Source: Christiangramia flava JLT2011 (GTDB lineage Bacteria; Bacteroidota; Bacteroidia; Flavobacteriales; Flavobacteriaceae). From it: 64,000 bases of DNA. Shown one piece after another: positions 8,794 through 15,412 of this stretch. How positions within the stretch are numbered: position 1 is the stretch's first letter; every line of letters begins with the position of its first letter. Where the stretch lies: contig NZ_CP016359.1 in NCBI RefSeq assembly GCF_001951155.1, forward strand, positions 2,380,001 through 2,444,000, read 5' to 3'. The notes beneath the pieces are model-generated. The model saw only the letters and a program-made list of their open reading frames with translations, was not told where the DNA came from and did no database searches. Both the position numbers and the translations under genes were made by a program.

Positions 8794-9837
8794 GTGAAAC
8801 AGCAAAAAAAAGATATTCGCGCCCTGACCAAGGAGCAATTACAGCGCTTTTTCGTTGAAAATGGCGATAAATCCTTCCGTGGAAGTCAGGTTTATGAGTG
8901 GCTCTGGAACAAGGCGGCACATTCTTTTGATGAAATGACCAATATTTCCAAAGAGACCCGGGAAATGTTAAAGGAGAATTTCGTCATCAATCATATTCGC
9001 GTGGATCGTATGCAGCGCAGCAGTGATGGTACCATCAAAAACGCGGTGAAATTACATGATTCGCTTACCGTAGAATCAGTTTTGATTCCCACGGCCTCCA
9101 GGACTACGGCCTGTGTGTCTTCCCAGGTGGGTTGCAGCCTGGATTGTAAATTCTGCGCGACCGCAAAGCTGAAAAGAATGCGGAACCTGAACCCTGATGA
9201 GATCTACGACCAGGTGGTGGCCATTGATAACGAAAGCCGACTTTATTTTGATCGGCCACTTTCCAATATTGTGTTTATGGGAATGGGGGAGCCTTTGATG
9301 AATTATAACAACGTCATGAAGGCTATTGAAAAAATAACTTCACCGGAAGGTCTTGGAATGTCTCCCAAGCGGATTACGGTTTCCACTTCAGGTGTTCCGA
9401 AAATGATCAAAAAACTGGCAGATGACGAGGCCAAGATCAAGCTGGCAGTCTCTCTGCATTCGGCTCGGGATGAGGTGAGAACACAGATCATGCCTTTCAA
9501 TGAAACTTTTCCCCTGGAAGAACTGCGCGAGGCGTTGGAATACTGGTACGGTAAAACCAAAAGCAGGATCACTTATGAATATATTGTTTGGAAAGGAATC
9601 AATGATACTCCGGAAGATGCTCGTGCGCTGGTCCGTTTCTGTCAATATGTGCCTTGTAAGGTCAATTTAATAGAATACAACCCTATAGACGACGGCGAAT
9701 TTCAGCAGGCTGCTTCCAAAGCTACCGATATGTATCAGAACATGTTGGAAAGGAATGACATCACGGTTACCGTGCGCCGTTCCCGCGGAAAGGATATTGA
9801 CGCGGCCTGCGGACAACTGGCCAATAAATCTGCCTGA
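8794..9837 (+). CDS. rlmN: 23S rRNA/tRNA adenine-C2 methyltransferase RlmN
   Basis: The 347-residue protein is a radical SAM enzyme with the CSLDCKFC cluster motif (C-x3-C-x2-C) near residue 114 and MGMGEPL near 168. The RlmN-type N-terminal KDIRALTKEQL region and the C-terminal SRGKDIDAACGQL region holding the methyl-carrying cysteine are also present. It methylates C2 of A2503 in 23S rRNA and A37 in some tRNAs. The start is GTG at 8794. No ATG upstream is in frame, and later Met codons would cut into the conserved N-terminal domain. Confidence 0.95.
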   Translation: MKQQKKDIRALTKEQLQRFFVENGDKSFRGSQVYEWLWNKAAHSFDEMTNISKETREMLKENFVINHIRVDRMQRSSDGTIKNAVKLHDSLTVESVLIPTASRTTACVSSQVGCSLDCKFCATAKLKRMRNLNPDEIYDQVVAIDNESRLYFDRPLSNIVFMGMGEPLMNYNNVMKAIEKITSPEGLGMSPKRITVSTSGVPKMIKKLADDEAKIKLAVSLHSARDEVRTQIMPFNETFPLEELREALEYWYGKTKSRITYEYIVWKGINDTPEDARALVRFCQYVPCKVNLIEYNPIDDGEFQQAASKATDMYQNMLERNDITVTVRRSRGKDIDAACGQLANKSA

Positions 9838-9895
9838 TTATGGATAATTTTTAACGAAAATTTCTTTCGTATAAATTGATATCTTTACTGCCCGT

Positions 9896-10873
9896 ATGAA
9901 GGTGATTTCCCAAATAAAACTTCCTATTGAAAAGGAAATGGAGCTTTTTGAGAAAAAGTTCCGAGAATCCATGTCGTCCAGGGTAGCCTTACTGAATCGA
10001 ATCACACATTACATCGTTAATCGAAAAGGGAAGCAAATGCGCCCAATGTTCGTATTCCTGGTCGCTAAGATGGTTTCCGGTGGATCTGTGAACGAAAGAA
10101 CCTATCGCGGAGCTTCGGTGATCGAGCTCATTCATACCGCTACACTGGTGCATGATGACGTGGTGGACGATTCCAACAGAAGGCGTGGTTTTTTCAGTAT
10201 TAATGCCCTCTGGAAGAACAAAATTGCGGTTTTGGTGGGTGATTACCTGCTTTCCAAAGGCCTTCTGCTTTCTATTGATAACAATGATTTTGATCTTCTG
10301 AAGATCATTTCCGTAGCAGTGCGCGAAATGAGTGAAGGAGAATTGCTTCAGATTGAAAAAGCCCGAAGACTGGACATTACGGAGGCGGTTTATTACGATA
10401 TCATCAGGCAGAAAACGGCCACACTTATTGCGGCCTGTTGCAGTCTGGGTGCCGCGGCCGTAAAACCGGAAAGCAAGGATGTCCCGAAAATGAGAAGGTT
10501 CGGGGAGCTAATCGGGATGGCGTTCCAGATCAAGGATGATCTTTTTGACTATGGTACCGAGAAAATTGGAAAACCTACGGGAATTGACATTAAAGAGCAG
10601 AAAATGACCCTTCCGCTGATTTATGTTCTGAATAATGTGAGTGAAAAGGAAAAAAGCTGGCTCATCAATTCGGTTAAAAGGCATAATAAAGACCGGAAGC
10701 GCGTAAAGGAAGTGATAGAATTTGTAAAAAAGAATGGAGGTCTTGATTATGCGGTACAGCGGATGAAAGAATTTCAAGCTGAAGCGCTGTCCATTCTCCA
10801 GGATTATCCCGAATCGGTTTACCGGGAAAGTTTGGAACTGATGGTAAACTATGTAATCGATAGAGATAAATAA
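9896..10873 (+). CDS. Polyprenyl diphosphate synthase
   Basis: The 325-residue all-helical protein carries both Asp-rich motifs of trans-prenyltransferases: DDVVDDSNRRRG near residue 85 (first motif) and DDLFDYG near 213 (second motif). GKQMRPM near 43 binds substrate diphosphate. It elongates isoprenoid diphosphates, probably to the C35-C40 side chain of menaquinone (inference from family and size; product length cannot be read from sequence alone). It ends immediately before a strong terminator. Confidence 0.9.
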   Translation: MKVISQIKLPIEKEMELFEKKFRESMSSRVALLNRITHYIVNRKGKQMRPMFVFLVAKMVSGGSVNERTYRGASVIELIHTATLVHDDVVDDSNRRRGFFSINALWKNKIAVLVGDYLLSKGLLLSIDNNDFDLLKIISVAVREMSEGELLQIEKARRLDITEAVYYDIIRQKTATLIAACCSLGAAAVKPESKDVPKMRRFGELIGMAFQIKDDLFDYGTEKIGKPTGIDIKEQKMTLPLIYVLNNVSEKEKSWLINSVKRHNKDRKRVKEVIEFVKKNGGLDYAVQRMKEFQAEALSILQDYPESVYRESLELMVNYVIDRDK

Positions 10874-10904
10874 AAAAGCGAAGTATTTTACTTCGCTTTT
10901 TTTT
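10872..10904 (+). terminator. Rho-independent terminator after the polyprenyl synthase gene
   Basis: Perfect stem AAGCGAAGTA / TACTTCGCTT with a three-base loop, followed by eight T. A-rich on the left side, so it can also serve the minus-strand lipoprotein gene that ends at 10927. Confidence 0.9.
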
Positions 10905-10926
10905 AAGTGTTCATCGAACGAGGTAA

Positions 10927-11172
10927 TTACATCGCGTCGTCGCTTGCTTCCTCACCGTTAACGTCGTCTGTATCGTGAATTTCTTCATCGATTTCCTCGC
11001 CAACCTTTTTAGCGCCTTCTTCGATTCTCTCTCCGGCTTTTTCAGCACCGGCTTCGATATCTTCGCCAATTGCCTTAGCAGCTTCTTCTGTTTTTTCCTG
11101 AGTTGTTTCGCGGCATGAGTAGATAGAAATGCTTAGTACCGCAGCAAATAGGGGAATAAGGATCTTTTTCAT
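10927..11172 (-). CDS. Small acidic lipoprotein with 11-residue repeats (copy 1)
   Basis: The 81-residue product begins MKKILIPLF, has a hydrophobic segment and a lipobox ending SIYSC, so Cys-20 is probably lipidated. The mature part is almost entirely charged and helical, with 11-residue units such as IEAGAEKAGER and IEEGAKKVGEE, as in LEA-like or apolipoprotein-like amphipathic helices. The C-terminus is very acidic (DDVNGEE). It is a paralogue of the next gene at 11246-11479 and shares the CRETT start of the mature chain. Function unknown; a cell-envelope or stress role is only a guess. It lies downstream of a terminator-like hairpin, so its expression may depend on readthrough. Confidence 0.7.
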   Translation of the reverse strand: MKKILIPLFAAVLSISIYSCRETTQEKTEEAAKAIGEDIEAGAEKAGERIEEGAKKVGEEIDEEIHDTDDVNGEEASDDAM

Positions 11173-11193
11173 GATGTATGTTTAAGGTTAATT

Positions 11194-11222
11194 AAAAAAA
11201 GCCATTCTAAAAGAATGGCTTT
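11194..11222 (-). terminator. Terminator between the two small lipoprotein genes
   Basis: Read on the minus strand, AAAGCCATTCT pairs with AGAATGGCTTT around a three-base loop and is followed by a run of T. It lies between the end of the 11246-11479 gene and the start of the 10927-11172 gene. Confidence 0.8.
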
Positions 11223-11245
11223 CAATATATTAAAAGTTCAGATGA

Positions 11246-11479
11246 TTACATATCATCATCACCGTTCATGTCGTCAGTACCGTCTACTTCTTCTTCCATC
11301 TCGTTCCCTGCATTTTCAGCAGCGTTCTCTACCTCGTTACCAGCTTCTTCAGCAGCGTTTTCTACGTCTTCACCCATAGACTCAACTGCGTCTTCAGTTT
11401 TTTCTTCAGTAGTTTCTCTACAAGAGTAGATTGAAAGTGACATCATTGCAACAGCAAAAAGTAAGAATAATTTTTTCAT
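11246..11479 (-). CDS. Small acidic lipoprotein with 11-residue repeats (copy 2)
   Basis: The 77-residue product has a signal peptide with lipobox ending SIYSC and a mature chain made largely of 11-residue units. VENAAEEAGNE is followed directly by VENAAENAGNE, differing at one residue, and then an acidic tail (DGTDDMNGDDDM). The pattern is like LEA-type amphipathic helices. It is clearly a paralogue of 10927-11172. It has its own promoter candidate at 11508-11536. Function unknown; the similarity in both signal peptide and tail points to a recent tandem duplication. Confidence 0.7.
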   Translation of the reverse strand: MKKLFLLFAVAMMSLSIYSCRETTEEKTEDAVESMGEDVENAAEEAGNEVENAAENAGNEMEEEVDGTDDMNGDDDM

Positions 11480-11507
11480 TGTTAAATTGTTTAATTAGTT
11501 GAAGAAA

Positions 11508-11536
11508 CAAAGTTAAACATTTTTTGATTATGCAAA
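11508..11536 (-). promoter_or_regulatory. Bacteroidota-type promoter for the small lipoprotein gene
   Basis: On the minus strand TTTG (11533-11536) is followed after 17 bases by TAACTTTG (11508-11515), an exact TAnnTTTG match. The start codon is at 11479, giving a leader of about 23 bases. Confidence 0.65.
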
Positions 11537-12304
11537 AGAACTCTTTTCCGTTAAATATTTCCAGTACCTGCGCGGTACGTGTTGCAGGTGAAGCCTAGTG
11601 TTTACGCGGCTTTTGATGTTTACATTATTAAAATAGGCCTGCCATAATTCCTGAAATGCTATTTCTTCATTCGCAAAATATTCTGAAGGAGCGCCAGAAA
11701 TTCCTACATTTTCGGGTAGGTCTAATTGGATAAATTGGGTGGAATTCTTGTCATAATGCAATCCAAAACCACGCTTCAGATCATAAATAATCCATTCCTG
11801 ATCGGCATATCGGCTTGTAAAATGGCGGGAAATTATAGGTAGTACATTAAAATCTGGTTCGATCAGCGCAAAGTAAATTCCGTCATGGGTTAAGCGAAAC
11901 CTTACAAAAGCCTCCATTCGATGTTTTTCACGGCCTACTTTTTTGATGGTTTGAGCCAGGTACAGAATGGAATCTTCCGAATAATCAGCATCTACTGGTT
12001 TTTCTGAGGCGAAAATATACCGGATGGCGCGAAATAGCTGAATTTCCATTCCAGGAAGCTCGCTTAAAAATGTCCATTTTATCCGAAGCAATCCTTGTGA
12101 AGATGTTTTCTTCTGAAGTGCTTTAAGAACACGACTGGCTTTTTGAACATCGGTATTTACTTCCAGAGACTCTGCAAACAGCTGATCGGCAGCCCGGTCT
12201 AACGGCTGGATATCCAAAATTTGCAATTTTTGATGATAAGCTTCAAAAACACAGCACAGCAGTCCTTCAAAGCTTCCATCATATTTTAAAATGAAACCAT
12301 TCAT
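11528..12304 (-). CDS. TIGR03915/DUF4130-type putative DNA repair protein
   Basis: The 258-residue protein matches the family found next to a dedicated radical SAM gene: start FILKYDGSFEGLLCCVFEAY, a central ALQKKTS region, FRLTHDGIYFALIEPDFNVLPII near 155, and a C-terminal LWQAYFNNVNIKSR-x-N region followed by QHVPRRYWKYLTE. These features are typical of the partner family, which has also been seen fused to UdgX-type uracil-DNA-binding domains. Biochemical function is not established. It overlaps the radical SAM gene by four bases (ATGA), showing a two-gene operon. Confidence 0.8.
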   Translation of the reverse strand: MNGFILKYDGSFEGLLCCVFEAYHQKLQILDIQPLDRAADQLFAESLEVNTDVQKASRVLKALQKKTSSQGLLRIKWTFLSELPGMEIQLFRAIRYIFASEKPVDADYSEDSILYLAQTIKKVGREKHRMEAFVRFRLTHDGIYFALIEPDFNVLPIISRHFTSRYADQEWIIYDLKRGFGLHYDKNSTQFIQLDLPENVGISGAPSEYFANEEIAFQELWQAYFNNVNIKSRVNTRLHLQHVPRRYWKYLTEKSSFA

Positions 12305-13560
12305 GAGAATAAGGATAACTGGCCAGTATCTTTGCGGAATTTGCTGGCGGAATTCTGGATGATAATTTGTTTTAATCGATCACTGGAATAATCATTCTTT
12401 TCCCAGATCCGCGAATCACAGGTTATAAAGTACTGGGCGCGATTCAAAGCAATCCCAATCTTTTTGAGGTGTTCCCAGTTCAGTTTTCGGAATTTTCGTG
12501 CCTGAAGGATCTTGTTAACCGATTTCAAACCCACTCCGGGAATGCGGAGTAACATCGATTTATCAGCCCTGTTGATATTGACAGGAAAATGCTCCCTGTT
12601 GCGCAAAGCCCAGCTCAGTTTTGGATCGATCTCCATATCCAGATGTGGATAATCATTATTCAGAATTTCCCGAACATCAAATCCATAAAAACGCATCAGC
12701 CAGTCGGTTTGATAGAGTCGGTTTTCCCGAAGAACGGGAACCTGGGTCCCAAGGGCCGGAAGACGAGGGTCGTTAGCGACCGGCACGTAACCGGAATAAT
12801 ACACCCGTCGCATCTGATAATTTTTATAGAAAAAGTTGGAGGTATACATGATATCGCGATCAGATTCGCCGGTAGCGCCAACGATCATCTGGGTGCTTTG
12901 TCCGGCAGGAGCGTATTTCGGAGTGCTTTTAATAATGCGGCTTTCCTGCTTATACTGAATGATCTCATTTTTGACCTTTTTCATAGGTTTCATGAAATCT
13001 TCATGATTCTTATCAGGAGCTAATAGTTTAAGACCCGATTTGGTAGGGATTTCGATATTTACGCTTAGACGATCTGCATATAAGCCCGCTTCGCGCATCA
13101 GTTCATCGCTGGCCCCTGGAATGGATTTCAAATGTATATATCCATTGAAATTCTCTTCTTCTCGAAGTTTTTTGGCGACCTGGATCAAACGCTCCATGGT
13201 AGTATCGGCATCTTTAAAGATACCGGAACTTAAAAATAAACCTTCAATATAATTCCTTCGATAGAAAGAGATCGTGAGATCCACTACTTCCTGAACTTTA
13301 AAGGCGGCGCGTTTGATGTCGTTGCTTTTTCGGGTTACGCAGTATGCACAATCGAAAATACAATGATTGGTAAGTAGTATCTTCAGCAAGGAAACGCAAC
13401 GCCCATCTTCGGTATACGAATGACAGATACCCATTCCGGATGAATCTCCCAGGCCTTTATTGGTGTTTTTCCGTTTGCTTCCACTGGAGGAGCAAGAAAC
13501 ATCATACTTGGCAGCATCAGCCAGAATTGATAATTTTTCCTTTATTCGGTCAAAATCCAT
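12301..13560 (-). CDS. Putative DNA modification/repair radical SAM protein
   Basis: The 419-residue protein has the radical SAM cluster motif CIFDCAYC (C-x3-C-x2-C) near residue 70, preceded by a cysteine-containing KILLTNHC stretch. A helix-hairpin-helix DNA-binding element, LLRIPGVGLKSVNKILQAR, lies near 340. This combination defines the TIGR03916 family, always found with the TIGR03915 partner as here. The HhH element suggests action on DNA, but the substrate is not known. An early Cys-rich segment (CSSSG near residue 21) is also seen. The operon points to a dedicated DNA-lesion or base-modification system. Confidence 0.85.
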   Translation of the reverse strand: MDFDRIKEKLSILADAAKYDVSCSSSGSKRKNTNKGLGDSSGMGICHSYTEDGRCVSLLKILLTNHCIFDCAYCVTRKSNDIKRAAFKVQEVVDLTISFYRRNYIEGLFLSSGIFKDADTTMERLIQVAKKLREEENFNGYIHLKSIPGASDELMREAGLYADRLSVNIEIPTKSGLKLLAPDKNHEDFMKPMKKVKNEIIQYKQESRIIKSTPKYAPAGQSTQMIVGATGESDRDIMYTSNFFYKNYQMRRVYYSGYVPVANDPRLPALGTQVPVLRENRLYQTDWLMRFYGFDVREILNNDYPHLDMEIDPKLSWALRNREHFPVNINRADKSMLLRIPGVGLKSVNKILQARKFRKLNWEHLKKIGIALNRAQYFITCDSRIWEKNDYSSDRLKQIIIQNSASKFRKDTGQLSLFS

Positions 13561-13638
13561 AATTGGAGTTTTTCCAAAATTAGGAATTGTTCCAAATAAA
13601 GATTGTTGTTATTGTAAAAAATTTTAGCTCAACAAATG

Positions 13639-15321
13639 TTATTTTTTGAGTTTCGTTTTTTTCTCTTCCGGGTAGGTTTTAGGATCTTCCCCTGCCAGGC
13701 GTGCAAAGTTTTTATAAGCCTGCGCTACTTCTTCCGGTGGAGTTGTTTGAAATTCTTCCTCAGTAACCTGATATTGCTGCTGAAGGTCTTTTAATTTCTG
13801 ATGTAATTGCTTCTGAATTTCAGCATATTCAGCATGGTCATATAAATTTTCTTCTTCCTGCGGATCCTTCTGAAGATCATATAGTTCCCATTCATCAATA
13901 TCGTCATAAAAATGGATCAATTTGTATCGATCTGTCCGCACACCATATTGGCGTTTCACCATATGGAAAGCGGGGAAATCATAATAATGGTAATAAACTG
14001 CGTCCCTGAAATTGCCAACCGAATCCTGCATTAGGAGTGGTTTTAAGGATTTTCCTTGCATCTCTTCAGGTATTTTAGCATTGGCAAAATCCAGGAAAGT
14101 GGGCGCAAAATCGAGATTTTGAGTGAGTGCATCAACTGTAATGCCCTTTTTGATCCTTGCCGGATATTGCATTAATAATGGCATGTCCAGCGATTGCTCA
14201 TACATGAAACGTTTGTCAAAAAAACCTTTTTCTCCCAGGTAAAATCCTTGATCGGTAGTATATACTACGATGGTATTTTCAGCCAGCCCGCTTTTTTCCA
14301 GATAGTCCAACAGGGCTCCAACGCCATCATCTACAGCTGCCACACATCCCATGTAATCGCGCATGTAACGCTGAAACTTCCATTCTGCCAACTCTCTCCC
14401 AGAAAGATCCGCATCGAAAAAAGCATCATTCTTTGGGCGATAAGCTTTGTTCCAGGCTGCGCGCTGCTCGCTGCTCATTCGGTCGAAATCGGTCGTCCAG
14501 GGATTGTGTCTCAGAGAATCGCTGCCCTTTTCTACCACCATTTTAAGGTCATGACCTTCGTACATGTCTTCATAAATTGTTTGCAGTTGTTCCTGTGCGG
14601 CAACCTGATTCTTATGTTTCGAGAAATAGGTGTCTGGTACCGGGAACTGAATAGAATCGTATTTATTGATGTAGCGAAGTGGCGGCATCCAGTTGCGGTG
14701 AGGAGCCTTATGATGGACCATAAGAAAGAACGGCTGATCTTTTTTGCGATCATTTTGAAGCCAGTTCAGGGCCATATCTGTAATAATATCTGTCGCGTAG
14801 CCTTCAATTCTTGTGGTGTCCTTGCCTTTAATGAAGTCAGGATTGTAATAATTCCCCTGATCTTTTAAAATATTCCAGTAATCAAAACCCTGTGGTTCCC
14901 CATCCAAATGCCATTTCCCGGTGATCGCGGTTTGATAACCTGCTTGATGAAGATATTTAGGCAGTGTTGCCTGCGACCCGTCGAATTTTTCACCATTCAT
15001 TCGGAAGCCATTCATATGGCTGAATTTTCCCGTGAGAATTACCGCCCTACTAGGTCCACAAATGGAATTGGTACAGAAATTATTCAGGAACTTAGCGCCA
15101 TTCTGAGCAATTCGATCAATATTAGGAGTAGGAGCGAGCTGACTTACAGGATGTCCATAGGCACTAATGGCCTGTTCTGCATGATCATCAGCCATGATAA
15201 AGATGATATTTGGCTGCTTGTAGGTAGTATGGGTTTCAGCGATTCGTTCTTCTGAATAGTCTTTGCAAGAAGTGACAATGAGTAATGCGGAAAGAATAAA
15301 AAGTTTGTAGTAGTGGGACAT
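13639..15321 (-). CDS. Lipoprotein sulfatase, S1 family
   Basis: The 560-residue protein has a lipobox ending LIVTSC near residue 19, so it is probably anchored in the periplasm or on the outer membrane. NIIFIMADDHAEQ near 38 supplies the metal-binding Asp pair, and CGPSRAVILTG near 107 is the C-x-P-S-R formylglycine signature with the catalytic cysteine. A C-terminal DUF4976-like segment follows (ELYDLQKDPQEEENLY near 480). It removes sulfate esters; the substrate is not readable. It is divergent from the propeller/LuxR regulator at 15413 with only 91 bases between. It may belong to the PUL, which would mean a sulfated substrate, or be a chance neighbour. It needs a formylglycine-generating enzyme, not seen here. 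Confidence 0.9.
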   Translation of the reverse strand: MSHYYKLFILSALLIVTSCKDYSEERIAETHTTYKQPNIIFIMADDHAEQAISAYGHPVSQLAPTPNIDRIAQNGAKFLNNFCTNSICGPSRAVILTGKFSHMNGFRMNGEKFDGSQATLPKYLHQAGYQTAITGKWHLDGEPQGFDYWNILKDQGNYYNPDFIKGKDTTRIEGYATDIITDMALNWLQNDRKKDQPFFLMVHHKAPHRNWMPPLRYINKYDSIQFPVPDTYFSKHKNQVAAQEQLQTIYEDMYEGHDLKMVVEKGSDSLRHNPWTTDFDRMSSEQRAAWNKAYRPKNDAFFDADLSGRELAEWKFQRYMRDYMGCVAAVDDGVGALLDYLEKSGLAENTIVVYTTDQGFYLGEKGFFDKRFMYEQSLDMPLLMQYPARIKKGITVDALTQNLDFAPTFLDFANAKIPEEMQGKSLKPLLMQDSVGNFRDAVYYHYYDFPAFHMVKRQYGVRTDRYKLIHFYDDIDEWELYDLQKDPQEEENLYDHAEYAEIQKQLHQKLKDLQQQYQVTEEEFQTTPPEEVAQAYKNFARLAGEDPKTYPEEKKTKLKK

Positions 15322-15341
15322 CTGAAAGAATTATAAAAGTG

Positions 15342-15363
15342 GAATGTACAAACTATGTACAAA
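15342..15363. promoter_or_regulatory. Paired TGTACA repeat between sulfatase and regulator
   Basis: The 91-base divergent spacer contains TGTACAAAC followed by TGTACAAAA, two palindromic TGTACA hexamers about ten bases, one helical turn, apart. It could be a regulator site for either flanking gene. No partner copy was seen in front of susC apart from a GTGTACTACAA in the heptamer cluster. Confidence 0.35.
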
Positions 15364-15412
15364 AAAACGTAACTTTTCGCCTGCACAATAATTACTCATT
15401 TAAATCTTTCTA

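Noticed and set aside
14194..14868. 224-codon plus-strand open frame opposite the sulfatase
   Set aside because: It is antisense to a well-supported sulfatase with its formylglycine motif and has no signal, motif or neighbour of its own.
15341..15363. Spaced repeats here as a CRISPR-like element
   Set aside because: Only two hexamers with no spacers and no cas genes; it fits a regulator site better.
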